A stretch of 64,000 bases of DNA from Pseudomonas frederiksbergensis (GCF_017114915.1 NZ_JAAUOE010000005.1:156768-220767), one strand, 5' to 3'. Counted from the stretch's first letter, positions 18,301-27,593 are shown. The notes: generated by a model from the sequence alone, not told the origin. Numbers and translations are program-made.

Positions 18301-21300
18301 CGGCACTGGAGCAGTTCTTCCAGGAAGCGGGCATGGCGAAGTACTACGTCGCCTACGGCGAGCCTGAGAGGCCGATGTTCGATCTGATTGATGTACAGGG
18401 GGAAAAGGTTGCAGATCTGAACCTGATGCCCGGGTTCAAGGTCGCGAATTTGCTTGAGGCCGATGCCCTGCCAGGTTTGCCGTTGGAGCGGGTACGCCAG
18501 CGGCTGAACAGTGCCCATGGGCGCTCGCTGGTTGAGAATCCGCAGTTGGGCAGTTCTCTGATGCAGCTCGATAACCATTGGTGGGCGCAGCAGATCGCAC
18601 AGACCACGGCCCAATTGCAGGAGGGGCATGAGTCGGTGACGCCACTGGTGCCATTGTTCGACTCGCTGGAGATGACCCTCGAGGGGACGTATCGGCTGAG
18701 CATGATCAATCCGAAGAACGCCGAGCAAGTGGTAACGGTCGTCAGTCGCGACAGCCGTCTGCTGCGGATCAAGAACTACCTGTCCGAGCTTTTTTCGACG
18801 CTGGCGCGCAAACGTCCCCAGACGGGTGCCCCGGTAGATCCGACCGAGGTCGCAGGTGTCCACACCCTCAATGCCGGGTTCGCGGTCCAGGCCCTGATGA
18901 ACGCCCTGCGTGGACGCGAAGGGGAAGGCCGGACCCTGACCACTGCCGTGCGGTGGCATGCCTATGTCAATTATGCGCAACTGGTGCACGGCAACGCGGT
19001 GGATGTGGCCGGTCTGATCGGTCTGGTCAGAAACGCGCTGAGCGAAGAAAAAGTCATTGCCCGCACCTGTGCTCCGGTGGTTGGCGAGGCGCTGGCGCCG
19101 TTAACCGGCAAAACGATCGGCACGGTGGCGGGACACGTGGCCAACGAAGGTGTCGGAGCGGTGCTGGGGCTGGCCAACGTCGGTTTTGATATCTATCAGT
19201 TGACGACGGCGCAGAACGATGTCGAAGAGGCTGAATTCGGCACCCAACTGGGATTCGACTCCGCGAGCTTGCTGTTGAGTGGTGCCGGTTTGGGGGCTGC
19301 ACTGGCAGGCGCGGGCACTGCCGCTGCCGTCATGGGCGGTGCCGGGGTGATATTGGGCGGACTGGCCATCGGCGCGGCTGCACTTGCGCGGGCGTATGCG
19401 ATCATCGCCGAAGAGGCGAAAGCGGTCGGTCTGTTTTTCGATGAGCAGGAGCAGGCTCATCGCGGGGAGGGCTATCGGTACGATGGCAGCCAGGGGGCCT
19501 GGCTGCCGCAAACGTCCCTGATCATCCAGAGTATTGATCTGAGCACGGGCAAACTGCTGCTGGACAGCACGAAGCTATACCCATTGCGCGATCATTTCGG
19601 TGTGCCGGATTACGACGTTGATTATTCCCGTGCCATCAACATCAGCCACGAGTTGGGGTTCGCCAGCGAGATGAACTTCGCGCCGCCTCCCAGGCAACTC
19701 ATCGTATTGCCGTGTACGCCACCCACCTGTTATCGCTACGAGTACCAGGCATTGCCGTTTGCCTCGCAACGCCACGACAAAGGCTTCGATATCGCCCGGC
19801 GCCTGGAAAAAAAGAAGCCGGACGGCCAGTGGCTGTTTCTGTTTTCTTTTTATTCTTTTCCGAGCCACTACATCGTCTACCGCATGTATCCCGATTACCG
19901 GCCAATCGAGATCAGTGTCACGCTCGACGCCCGCGAGCGTACGCTGGCCGTCCCGGTGGTGCCCAAGCCGTGGCACGACAAGATCTCCTACCGGATTCGC
20001 GGCGCGGGTTCCGCCTGCTGGCTGGCACTCAATCCCGGTGTCAGCTGTGTTCTGGATTCACCGGTGAGGCAGACAAACCGGTGGGTACTGTCCGCCACCT
20101 GGGCGAAAGAAACCGATCTGCGTTTCGGAGCGGCCGGGGAGTTCTTCGTGGGGGGCGTCAAGCTCACTTTTTCCGGACAAGGCCGGCATGAGGTATTCCT
20201 GCGCATTGCTGATGGTTCGATGTTTGAGGTCGACATCGGCGCCAGCCACCACTTGCTGATCGTCGAAGCATCCGGCTCCAGCGAGAAGGGCGGGCAACTC
20301 TTGCAGGATCACCTGCAAGACCTGGCAAAGGCTCATCGACTGGCATTGCGTTACACGCCTGTGCACAATTACCTGGTTCCGTTCGAGGATCCCGAGGCGC
20401 CGCGCTACACCACCGGATGGTATGACGCCAGAGAGGACCGGATCCTGTACATCCGCAATGAAAATGAGTGGGTCGATGATGCGGTATTGTCCGCAGTGAT
20501 CGGCGGCTCCGCTTTTTTCCATGACCCCAAAGGGTTCGATATCTGGCAGGTCGATGCCGTTACTGGCTTGCTCAGTCATCGCTATCGTTTGCTGCTCAAG
20601 TACAAGGGCGACAGCACGATTCGCAGCGTGGAGGCCGATGATCATGGTGTGATTCATGTGATGCAGGAGTACGTGGCAGAGGATGGGACCGTTGAGCGTT
20701 TCAGTTACCTCATCCATGACGGGAAACTGTTGCTCAGCTCGGTCACTCATGATTTGAAGCCGCAGTTCGAGGCGCTCTTCGATAACAGCGTCCCCCTGAC
20801 GGACTGGGCGAAGGTGATGGGCGATTTCCATATGCGCCCGCAGCTTGAGGGTAAGAGCGAATCTTCGGTGGTCGACTGGCAATTCGCGCCCTACGTTTCT
20901 GTCTGCTGGAAAATCGCGGAGCCAGTTCGGGACATGGCCTGGGTTCGCACCCGTGACAATCTGGTGGTCCGCCCAGAGCCACGCCGCCATCACGAGCGTG
21001 GCTGGGCAGACTCGATCCAGAACCTGAGCGACTTGATGTTGCTGACGATGGCCGATGACAGCGACGTGTTTGTCGTTTACGACCGTCATTGGCAAAAGCT
21101 GTGTCGCCTCGAATGCTCGCGGGCCGAGGGCAAGCTGAGCTGGTCCCGTCGCTGGGTGCAGCCAGAGAACCTGAAGCAGGTAACGGCTGTCGAGGGTGGT
21201 TACCTGGCACTCACGACGGACGGGCTGTTTTTCAACATCACCCAGGGCGGTGACGTGCGGCTCGGCGGCCTCGATGAGCAATGGATCACAACCCGTGCCC

Positions 21301-22523
21301 AATGGTGGCTGGCGCTGGCGTCGATAGCCCGTCAATACGAGGCTGATCAGTTCGCGATTGTCGGTGTACGCAATGCTACCGGCGACGCACGACTGTCTGC
21401 CTGGTATGTGGACAATCGTTTGCTGCTGAGTGAGGTCGGTGCTGGACAGGAGGTCCGTTTGCTCGGTGTCACCCCGGACAATCAGTCGGTCTGGCTGTTC
21501 GACCTGTCGAGCGCAGAGATCTGGCGTCAGCCCTTCATCGCTGCGCAGACACTTGACCAGGCATTCGGCAGCGCAGCGCAACTGTTGTCCGTCGACTTGT
21601 TGCCCAAGGCACAGCGCGAATGGGCGCCCTGGCGGTTTTCCGATGCCTGGATCGACGGTGTCGGTCTGCGCGCGATAACCCGCGACGGCATCGTACTGGA
21701 GTTGCGTTTTCAGGAACCGGTGGTGATTACCGGAGTCAGCGGTGATTGGGTGACGGCTCACAGCAACCACCTGATCGAACATCTTCAGTCTCTACTGGAA
21801 ACAGAGGCCCATCGGCCGTTTGTGTCGGTGGGCTCGACTTCTGGCAGCCTGCAGTGGTTCATCGCGCACAGCGCGCGTCTGATCAGCGTTGCTGCCGCGA
21901 CGGTACCAGAGGACTTTGAGTTGCTCGGCTCACGCCAATACGCCGATGTCCTGTTGCATGAACGGCGCGAAGGTGTTGTTCAGATTTACCCGGGCACACG
22001 TCAGTTGGGGCCATTCGACTACATCCAGCGCGAGGGTGAGGTATTGGTGGTCGAGGGGGAGATGGATACGGACGACCTCATGCCGCTGATTCCCGACGAT
22101 GTACACACGCTGGTGCTGCGGATGGGACAGGGCAGTGTGAAGTGTCACCTGTCGCAGGCTGTCACGCGCAAGCTGGACTCGGTGATCGTCGATTGTCGGT
22201 TCCCGTTGGGTGAGGTTCCCGCTGTCATGGGCAGATTGCTCTGGTCGCTGGACGAGCCGCAAAAGCTGGAGCTAGGCATTGTTCAGGATCACTTGGTATT
22301 GGTTGACCCGGACAGTGAGCACTGCCTGATTCTGCGGGATGTTTGTTCGACCGATCCGGCATTGCGCGGTGACGTGATTCTCGACGTCAAGGGACTGCGG
22401 CGTTGGCCAGTGTCGAAGCTGGTGCAATGGTTGCAGGGGCGCAAGGGAGAAACCGACAGTATGACGCTGAAGGCGTTGATCGATCAGTCGGCGGTCAATG
22501 AGAAAGCCGGCGTGGCCGGTTGA
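15378..22523 (+). CDS. Giant multidomain toxin: TcdA/TcdB-type glycosyltransferase, C58-like cysteine protease, pore-forming segment
   Basis: 2381 residues. Residues 1-120 are helical, like the membrane-localisation bundle of large clostridial toxins. Residues about 125-570 match the TcdB glucosyltransferase: HFVWLGGG (W132), D299/R302, Y313 and the DVD motif at 315-317, and W564. The spacing of D299, R302, D315 and D317 equals TcdB D270, R273, D286 and D288, so UDP-sugar transfer to host GTPases is plausible. A papain-like triad follows: C853 (GRCYPLAL), H940 (DNHSML), D959 (FYDPNFG), as in YopT and LifA. Hydrophobic stretches at about 1230-1350 resemble the TcdA/TcdB pore-forming domain. 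The last 1000 residues are beta-rich and unrecognised; no clostridial CROP repeats or InsP6 C80 protease motif is seen. There is no signal peptide and no secretion partner nearby. The gene stands alone between terminators. Confidence 0.85.
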   Translation: MQEAKVKGVDDGYVRFVNLFKLSDLEQALLPYKNTKQYDAVIRYYFACIGLLDSPRLLQPLALFKQALGELSKRRVRREVEKEPAQSPDKETPPTLLQISDRVGLFESRLHYSVEQMKIPATEVPAILHFVWLGGGVGDIQRDYINLWKQVLAGQGYKINLWYDSDALLAYQTNRLIVEAAKAHAMQHGGVDSASEEQLGEMYEARAIVLKQQMFAHIDEALASGTSADEARVQLLSRAYGQQAPDLHALKERNLQSLRTLAGGDLQLRDLAGAAQPLPLQAIYDREMRLRGNLAAASDVVRAEALDSEGGMYSDVDNLPPLLKVVGGVDMSVLKGDAHRGILQLLLDHNPHWMPGRQALRSRYSDYASSIPQEHRAALEAFAKSRPTLNQVFQVPADRLARPYMLRAVAEGNSLSNAYLMAHAGSGMLQTVKQRFRFNYELIDAVARAAASKGVAPEDFESMNALALEALEKRLGPLGELSDTDEIAMHQLAVAVAGYYSDGIRPESEGTIYLTGPAAMRQGMGDYERSHFTPRGAQASREESAIEPLGTVNRSSEEELDHSWKENAADLQKWVENEKQRWHEGQYKTRYAGDIGELLKHSTVEFELGWPVIEGRHVLQTDLLQRMADGLGKRFTEAMMNGHDGPLVFEDRLPLNFDDRQAIGKQDIKLRPPKSLSNEQTRNLPIDEVLIRLASGSMQLDHLSPLQRLTLGALLGAGSLDSVSMTTLSTDMDNLANNIKEHGTSGRYAVIERLLYQRRTPAFMAGLASRGDEFPAQSASALGLKKTALSEASTQFAWGQLMARIQHVATVEHREQVQERTEQIVDLIEASGFGQVPQDLLMHRPGDAAAGRCYPLALVMSAALSQGDAAIRQLRERFYLAVLDPAQSDSGTFLNALEQLRGVQIGESGEVIGRGDLAKVVSTLEQSTGTRTLMVNSDNHSMLVARTLRGGTVKYHFYDPNFGLFEFDGPAVFRTALEQFFQEAGMAKYYVAYGEPERPMFDLIDVQGEKVADLNLMPGFKVANLLEADALPGLPLERVRQRLNSAHGRSLVENPQLGSSLMQLDNHWWAQQIAQTTAQLQEGHESVTPLVPLFDSLEMTLEGTYRLSMINPKNAEQVVTVVSRDSRLLRIKNYLSELFSTLARKRPQTGAPVDPTEVAGVHTLNAGFAVQALMNALRGREGEGRTLTTAVRWHAYVNYAQLVHGNAVDVAGLIGLVRNALSEEKVIARTCAPVVGEALAPLTGKTIGTVAGHVANEGVGAVLGLANVGFDIYQLTTAQNDVEEAEFGTQLGFDSASLLLSGAGLGAALAGAGTAAAVMGGAGVILGGLAIGAAALARAYAIIAEEAKAVGLFFDEQEQAHRGEGYRYDGSQGAWLPQTSLIIQSIDLSTGKLLLDSTKLYPLRDHFGVPDYDVDYSRAINISHELGFASEMNFAPPPRQLIVLPCTPPTCYRYEYQALPFASQRHDKGFDIARRLEKKKPDGQWLFLFSFYSFPSHYIVYRMYPDYRPIEISVTLDARERTLAVPVVPKPWHDKISYRIRGAGSACWLALNPGVSCVLDSPVRQTNRWVLSATWAKETDLRFGAAGEFFVGGVKLTFSGQGRHEVFLRIADGSMFEVDIGASHHLLIVEASGSSEKGGQLLQDHLQDLAKAHRLALRYTPVHNYLVPFEDPEAPRYTTGWYDAREDRILYIRNENEWVDDAVLSAVIGGSAFFHDPKGFDIWQVDAVTGLLSHRYRLLLKYKGDSTIRSVEADDHGVIHVMQEYVAEDGTVERFSYLIHDGKLLLSSVTHDLKPQFEALFDNSVPLTDWAKVMGDFHMRPQLEGKSESSVVDWQFAPYVSVCWKIAEPVRDMAWVRTRDNLVVRPEPRRHHERGWADSIQNLSDLMLLTMADDSDVFVVYDRHWQKLCRLECSRAEGKLSWSRRWVQPENLKQVTAVEGGYLALTTDGLFFNITQGGDVRLGGLDEQWITTRAQWWLALASIARQYEADQFAIVGVRNATGDARLSAWYVDNRLLLSEVGAGQEVRLLGVTPDNQSVWLFDLSSAEIWRQPFIAAQTLDQAFGSAAQLLSVDLLPKAQREWAPWRFSDAWIDGVGLRAITRDGIVLELRFQEPVVITGVSGDWVTAHSNHLIEHLQSLLETEAHRPFVSVGSTSGSLQWFIAHSARLISVAAATVPEDFELLGSRQYADVLLHERREGVVQIYPGTRQLGPFDYIQREGEVLVVEGEMDTDDLMPLIPDDVHTLVLRMGQGSVKCHLSQAVTRKLDSVIVDCRFPLGEVPAVMGRLLWSLDEPQKLELGIVQDHLVLVDPDSEHCLILRDVCSTDPALRGDVILDVKGLRRWPVSKLVQWLQGRKGETDSMTLKALIDQSAVNEKAGVAG

Positions 22524-22567
22524 CGGCACGAATGCCGTTGAGTCTCGGTACTCATTGTCATTGATCG

Positions 22568-22606
22568 AAAAGGCCGCCGACGCTACCGTCGGCGGTCTTT
22601 TTCTTT
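22568..22606. terminator. Bidirectional terminator between the toxin gene and marC
   Basis: Stem gccgccgacg / cgtcggcggt with a 4-base loop, flanked by AAAA on the left and TTTTTCTTT on the right. It can serve both the plus-strand toxin gene and the minus-strand marC gene. Confidence 0.9.
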
Positions 22607-22612
22607 CCGGTT

Positions 22613-23209
22613 TCAAGGCACCAGATAGCCCCTTACCCCGGTAAAGATGATCTGTGCAGCCAACGCGCAGACGAACAGCCCCATCAGCCGGCTGACAATC
22701 TGCAAGCCCTGGTCGCCAAGAATCCGTTCTATCCGGCTGGACAAGTAAAGCACCACGCCGACGGTAAAACTGGCCAGGGCAATACTGATGATCGCGGTGA
22801 GTTTGTCATCCCAGTGAGGCTGGCTCACCCCCATGACCAGCAGCGCACCGATGGTCCCGGGGCCGACCGTCAGCGGGATGGTCAGCGGAACGATGGTCAC
22901 GTCCTGCTGCACGTTGTCGGTCTGCACCACCGACTTGCCTTGGGCCATGCCCAGGGCCGAGATGAACAGCACACTGCCGGCGCCGATGCGGAAGGCATCC
23001 ACGGTGATGCCGAACACGTCGAAGATCACCCGCCCGAACAGGTACAGCAAGACGCTGGAAACCAGCGTGGCGGTTGCCACTTTCCAGGCCAGGCGTCGCT
23101 GCTCCTTGCGCGAATAGCCGCGGGTCAGACTGATGAAACAGGACAATACGAAGAACGGGCTGTAGAGCACCAGCATCTTCAGGTAAACGCTGAACAACAC
23201 GTGGAGCAT
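22613..23209 (-). CDS. MarC/UPF0056 family membrane protein
   Basis: 198 residues with six predicted membrane spans (for example VLYSPFFVLSCFISL, VSSVLLYLFGRVIF, VGVVLYLSSRI) and the family sequence RIGAGSVLFISALGM near residue 75, with IPLTVGPGTIGALL in the middle. MarC family members are inner-membrane proteins of unclear function, once linked to multiple antibiotic resistance. It lies downstream of retS on the same strand, 65 bases away, as in other pseudomonads. Confidence 0.88.
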   Translation of the reverse strand: MLHVLFSVYLKMLVLYSPFFVLSCFISLTRGYSRKEQRRLAWKVATATLVSSVLLYLFGRVIFDVFGITVDAFRIGAGSVLFISALGMAQGKSVVQTDNVQQDVTIVPLTIPLTVGPGTIGALLVMGVSQPHWDDKLTAIISIALASFTVGVVLYLSSRIERILGDQGLQIVSRLMGLFVCALAAQIIFTGVRGYLVP

Positions 23210-23274
23210 GGGGCAAGCTCACTGGCGAGGGAAGTCGAGGGGGGAGTCTATCAGGCGCTGTAGGGACTGTCGGC

Positions 23275-26049
23275 TCAGGAAGTCTGAACCGCCCGGTTCT
23301 GCTGATCGCGCTGGGCAACCCAATGCTCGATCAAATCGCGTAACTGCGACAGTTCGACCGGTTTGGCCATGTGTCCGTCCATGCCCGCCTGACGCGCACG
23401 CTCTTTGTGCTCGGCGAGGATGTGCGCGGTCAACGCGACCACGGGGGTGCGAATCCGCTGGTTACCGACCTCCCAGGCACGCAGTTGCTGGGTGGCGGAG
23501 AAGCCGTCGAGGATCGGCATTTCGCAGTCCATCAGCACCAGGTCATAACGCTGGGCCTTCATCGCCACCAAGGCTTCCTCGCCATTGCTGGCGGTGTCCG
23601 GCTGCAGGTTGAGCTTGCCCAGCATGCCGCGAATGACCTTGGTCGAGATGCTGTTGTCTTCGGCCACCAGGATGCGGAAATCGCTGGGCACCTTGATCGG
23701 AAGGGCAGGGCCGGAGGGTGGGTTCTGCGAGGTGGTCGGGCCTTTGTTGCGCTGGTTCAGTTCGTCCGCCAGGGTGGTCTTGAGGGTGTAGCCGGCCACT
23801 GGCTTGGCAAGGATGCGTTTGACCCCGGAGTTGCGCGCGATGATCTTGCTCGGCGCGTTGCTGATGCCGGTGAGCATGATCAGTAGAATGTCATGGTTCA
23901 GACTCGGGTCTTCCTTGATCTTGGCGGCCAGTTGCATGCCGGTCATGCCGGGCATGTTCTGGTCCAGCAGGACCACGTCGAAATAATCGCGCAGGTGGGC
24001 CTTGGTGCGCAGCAGTGCCAGGGCCTCCTTGCCGGACGGCACGGCGCTGACGTTCAGGCCCCAGGCGCTGCATTGCTGCACCAGCACCTTGCGACAGGTA
24101 TCGTTGTCATCCACGACCAGGACGCGCGCGCCTTGCAGCGGGCTGTCCAGGTCCGAAGTCGGATGTTCGAGACGGTCCGGATCCAGTGGCAAGGTCAGCC
24201 ACAATGTGCTGCCCTGATTGGCGCCGCTCTTGATCCCGAACTCACCCTGCATCAAACGGATCAGTTGACGGGCAATCACCAACCCCAGATTGCCCCCCAG
24301 GCTGGTGGCCGAGAGGAAGTGCTTGCTGTGCAGTTCGGCGTGCATCAACGCGTCACGTTCTTCAGCCTCCATCGGCTGGCCGCTGTCCTGCACGGCGATG
24401 CGCAGCCGCGGTTTGGCGCTGCGCTCATCCAGGGCGACGACGATCAGAATCTCGCCTTCGTCGGTTTTCTTCAGGGCGTTTTCCAGCAGGCTCAGCAGGG
24501 TCTGGCGCAGGCGTGTCGGGTCGCCGCTGATGACGCGCGGTACCTGCGGCTGGATAAAGCTGATCAGCTCGATGTTCTGCTGTTCGGCCTTGGCGCGGAA
24601 GATGTTCAGGCAGTCTTCGATCAGGGCATTGAGGTCAAACTGCACGTCGTCCAGCTCGATCTGCCCGGACTCGAGCTTGGAGATGTCGAGAATTTCGTTG
24701 ATCAGTGTCAGCAATTCGTTGCCGGCGCTATGGATGGTCTGCACATAGTCGCGCTGCTTGACCGACAGCGGTGTGCCCAGCAGCAGTTCGGTCATGCCCA
24801 GCACGCCATTCATGGGCGTGCGGATTTCGTGGCTGATTTTCGCCAGAAACTCGGCCTTGGCGTTTATCTCGGCGTTGCTGGCGGCCAGGTCGCGACTGAC
24901 GCTGAAACGGTCTTCGGTGATACTGCGCTGTCGCTCGCCCAGGGCAATACTCATCAACAGGCCACTGATACAGATAAACACCAGCAGGGTGATGATCAAG
25001 CCTTGCGGGGCGACAAGGGTCAGCCCCTGCAGCGCCGGCAGGATAATCAATGTGCCGAGGTTGAACACCACCATGGCCGCCACGAACAGACGCGCCGGGC
25101 GATAACCTTTTTGCCAGTGATGGGCGCTGACGAACAACATGCTCAGGCCGGCCAGAGCAACCAGCCCATAGGTGATCAGGTTCAGTGGCAGTGTGTTGAC
25201 GAACAGCAACAGCAGGCCGCAGACCACGATGAGCAGGATGTCCCCCAGCAGCAGTTTGTTCAGCGGGTGCGGGCCTAGCGGAGCGAAGAAACGGTAGGCG
25301 AACATCAGGCCGCAAGGCGCGGTCAGTAGCAAGGCGAGGTAGGTGCCGGGGGTCTGCACGGCGGACCAGTTCGGCAACCATGGACGCGCCAGGTTCAGCA
25401 ACAACACCAGGCTGAGCAGCAGCAGCCCTTCGCACGCCGCCAGCCAGAGGCTGCTGCGCGAGCGGGTGTAGGCGTAACGGGTCAGGTTATGCAGGATCAG
25501 CATCCCGATACAGCCGAAGAGCAGGCCGTAGATCAGCGTCTGGTTCTGAGTGGCGGCGGTCATGACCGCCGATTGCAGGGTGATGTATGGCCGCAACTGG
25601 TGTTCTGAGACCAGTCGCATATAAACGTCGAGGGTTTTGTCACTTTGTGGCAGCGGCAACATGAAGTCGCTGCTGGGCAGGGGGCGCTCAGCCTGAGGCT
25701 GCCCGGTACCGGTATTCAATTGATCGATCAGTTGGTCGCCGTCGAGCACATACAGATTGAGGTGCGACAGGTCTGGTGCGAACACCCGCAGTAACTGTTC
25801 GTGTTTGCCAGGCGCGAGCCTGAAACGCAGCCATAACGCACCCTCGGGCCCGGCCGCGGTGAGGCGCTCGAGTTCGATGGGGCTGAATTGATTGGTGTAG
25901 CGGCTGGAGCGGATGTCGCTCAGCTGCAGGTCGCCCTGTTCGTCGAGCAATACCGCCCAGCCACTGCCTTGCGTGGCCTGGGCCGGGAGCATGCAGAGCA
26001 AGGTCAGCAGAGTGACGGTGAAGCCTATGGCAATCCTGAGCCAGCGCAC
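23275..26049 (-). CDS. retS: Hybrid sensor kinase RetS
   Basis: 924 residues, GTG start at 26049 with AAGGGA upstream. Order: signal peptide (to about 26), periplasmic 7TMR-DISMED2 domain (about 30-165), seven membrane spans (about 175-375), HisKA with H407 ([12 protein letters not shown]), an ATPase domain with N-box (LLENALKKT) but a weak G1 box (DSGQPMEAE), then two receivers with D696 (LLDQNMPG) and D841 (LMDCEMPI). This layout and the position next to purD are those of RetS, which binds GacS and blocks the Gac/Rsm switch between motile and sessile, type III/type VI lifestyles. PAO1 shares the gene order. The degenerate ATP site fits RetS acting by binding rather than as an ordinary kinase. 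Confidence 0.93.
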   Translation of the reverse strand: MRWLRIAIGFTVTLLTLLCMLPAQATQGSGWAVLLDEQGDLQLSDIRSSRYTNQFSPIELERLTAAGPEGALWLRFRLAPGKHEQLLRVFAPDLSHLNLYVLDGDQLIDQLNTGTGQPQAERPLPSSDFMLPLPQSDKTLDVYMRLVSEHQLRPYITLQSAVMTAATQNQTLIYGLLFGCIGMLILHNLTRYAYTRSRSSLWLAACEGLLLLSLVLLLNLARPWLPNWSAVQTPGTYLALLLTAPCGLMFAYRFFAPLGPHPLNKLLLGDILLIVVCGLLLLFVNTLPLNLITYGLVALAGLSMLFVSAHHWQKGYRPARLFVAAMVVFNLGTLIILPALQGLTLVAPQGLIITLLVFICISGLLMSIALGERQRSITEDRFSVSRDLAASNAEINAKAEFLAKISHEIRTPMNGVLGMTELLLGTPLSVKQRDYVQTIHSAGNELLTLINEILDISKLESGQIELDDVQFDLNALIEDCLNIFRAKAEQQNIELISFIQPQVPRVISGDPTRLRQTLLSLLENALKKTDEGEILIVVALDERSAKPRLRIAVQDSGQPMEAEERDALMHAELHSKHFLSATSLGGNLGLVIARQLIRLMQGEFGIKSGANQGSTLWLTLPLDPDRLEHPTSDLDSPLQGARVLVVDDNDTCRKVLVQQCSAWGLNVSAVPSGKEALALLRTKAHLRDYFDVVLLDQNMPGMTGMQLAAKIKEDPSLNHDILLIMLTGISNAPSKIIARNSGVKRILAKPVAGYTLKTTLADELNQRNKGPTTSQNPPSGPALPIKVPSDFRILVAEDNSISTKVIRGMLGKLNLQPDTASNGEEALVAMKAQRYDLVLMDCEMPILDGFSATQQLRAWEVGNQRIRTPVVALTAHILAEHKERARQAGMDGHMAKPVELSQLRDLIEHWVAQRDQQNRAVQTS

Positions 26050-26107
26050 GGCGAAATCCCTTCGTAGGTTGATGCCAGAATATAACTATGCGCGGTGCCG
26101 GAATAGT

Positions 26108-26134
26108 CAGGCAAGGGCCGCAAGCCCTTGCCTG
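26108..26134. terminator. Inverted repeat between purD and retS
   Basis: An 11-base stem, caggcaagggc / gcccttgcctg, with a 5-base loop, 15 bases after the purD stop on the minus strand. No T run follows, so it is at best a weak or Rho-independent-like hairpin that could attenuate read-through from purD into retS. Confidence 0.45.
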
Positions 26135-26148
26135 GCCGAATGGATGGC

Positions 26149-27444
26149 TTATTCCTGATTTTCGCCACGCTCGCGGGCAATGGCGCGGTAGCCAATGTCC
26201 TTGCGGTAGAAGCAGCCTTCCCAGTCGATTTTAGCTGCCAGCTTGTAAGCCTGCTGCTGGGCTGCGTCGACGCTGGTGCCCATGGCGGTTGCGCACAGCA
26301 CCCGACCACCGGCTGTCACCACCTGACCGTCCTTGAGTGCGGTGCCGGCGTGGAAGACTTTGCCTTCCAGTGCCGCGGCTGCATCCAGGCCGTTGATGGC
26401 AACGCCTTTGGTGTAGTCACCCGGGTAACCGCCAGCGGCCAATACGATGCCGACGCTCGGACGTGGATCCCATTGCGCTTCGACCTTGTCCAGCGCTTGT
26501 GCCAGGGCCGCTTCGACCAGCAATACCAGGCTCGACTGCAAACGCAGCATCACCGGTTGGGTTTCAGGATCGCCGAAACGGCAGTTGAACTCGATGACTT
26601 TTGGGTTACCAGCCTTGTCGATCATCAGGCCGGCATAGAGGAAACCGGTGTAAACGTTGCCTTCCTCGGCCATGCCGCGCACGGTCGGCCAGATCACCAG
26701 GTCCATGACCCGTTGATGGACTTCGGCCGTGACGACCGGTGCCGGGGAGTAAGCGCCCATGCCGCCGGTGTTCGGACCGGTATCGCCGTCGCCGACGCGT
26801 TTGTGGTCCTGGCTGGTGGCCATCGGCAGCACATTCTTGCCGTCGACCATGACGATGAAGCTGGCTTCTTCGCCGTCCAGGAACTCCTCGATGACCACGC
26901 GAGAACCGGCATCGCCAAATGCGTTGCCAGCGAGCATGTCGCGCACCGCGTCTTCGGCTTCGGCCAGGGTCATGGCCACGATCACGCCTTTGCCGGCGGC
27001 CAGGCCGTCGGCCTTGATGACGATCGGTGCGCCTTTTTCACGCAGATAAGCCAGGGCGGGCTCGATCTCGGTGAAGTTCTGGTAGTCGGCGGTCGGGATC
27101 TTGTGGCGTGCCAGGAAGTCCTTGGTGAAGGCTTTCGAACCTTCCAGTTGCGCGGCGCCCGCGGTCGGGCCGAAGCAATCCAGGCCGCGGGCGCGGAACA
27201 GATCGACAACGCCAGCGACCAGCGGCACTTCCGGGCCGACGATGGTCAGGGAAACGTTCTTCTGGGCAAAGTCAGCCAGCTGCTCGAGGGCCAGCACGTC
27301 GATGGCGACGTTCTCGCACTTGGCTTCGATGGCGGTGCCGGCGTTGCCCGGGGCAACGAACACTTTCTGCACGCGCGGATCCTGAGCCACTTTCCAGGCC
27401 AGGGCGTGTTCACGGCCACCGCTGCCAATGATCAAAACATTCAT
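26149..27444 (-). CDS. purD: Phosphoribosylamine-glycine ligase
   Basis: 431 residues, the usual length. An ATP-grasp enzyme that joins glycine to 5-phosphoribosylamine, the second step of purine synthesis. The N-terminus MNVLIIGSGGREHALAWK is diagnostic, with GLAAGKGVIVA in the ATP-grasp fold and the metal-binding FNCRFGDPETQ near residue 290. It lies downstream of purH on the same strand, with a 103-base REPIN between the two genes. Confidence 0.98.
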   Translation of the reverse strand: MNVLIIGSGGREHALAWKVAQDPRVQKVFVAPGNAGTAIEAKCENVAIDVLALEQLADFAQKNVSLTIVGPEVPLVAGVVDLFRARGLDCFGPTAGAAQLEGSKAFTKDFLARHKIPTADYQNFTEIEPALAYLREKGAPIVIKADGLAAGKGVIVAMTLAEAEDAVRDMLAGNAFGDAGSRVVIEEFLDGEEASFIVMVDGKNVLPMATSQDHKRVGDGDTGPNTGGMGAYSPAPVVTAEVHQRVMDLVIWPTVRGMAEEGNVYTGFLYAGLMIDKAGNPKVIEFNCRFGDPETQPVMLRLQSSLVLLVEAALAQALDKVEAQWDPRPSVGIVLAAGGYPGDYTKGVAINGLDAAAALEGKVFHAGTALKDGQVVTAGGRVLCATAMGTSVDAAQQQAYKLAAKIDWEGCFYRKDIGYRAIARERGENQE

Positions 27445-27481
27445 TTCAAAAACCTCGGATGACGCTAATTCTGTGGGGGCT

Positions 27482-27584
27482 GATCGTTCCCACGCTCTGC
27501 GTGGGAATGCCTCTACGGACGCTCTGCGTCCGAGGGACGCGGAGCGTCCCGGGCTGCGTGCCCACGCAGAGCGTGGGTACGATC
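27482..27584. repeat. REPIN, family A, between purH and purD
   Basis: An inverted pair with arms gatcgttcccacgctctgcg / cgcagagcgtgggtacgatc and an inner pair around cggacgctctgcgtccg. It occupies nearly the whole purH-purD intergenic space, so it may form a stable mRNA hairpin within the transcript. Confidence 0.92.
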
Positions 27585-27593
27585 AAGAAGAAA

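Noticed and set aside
15666..18989. Two long minus-strand open frames antisense to the toxin gene
   Set aside because: Shadows of the plus-strand toxin; no recognisable domain and no ribosome sites.
20058..21782. 574-residue minus-strand frame in the toxin C-terminal region
   Set aside because: Antisense shadow; the plus-strand frame has the codon pattern of a real gene throughout.
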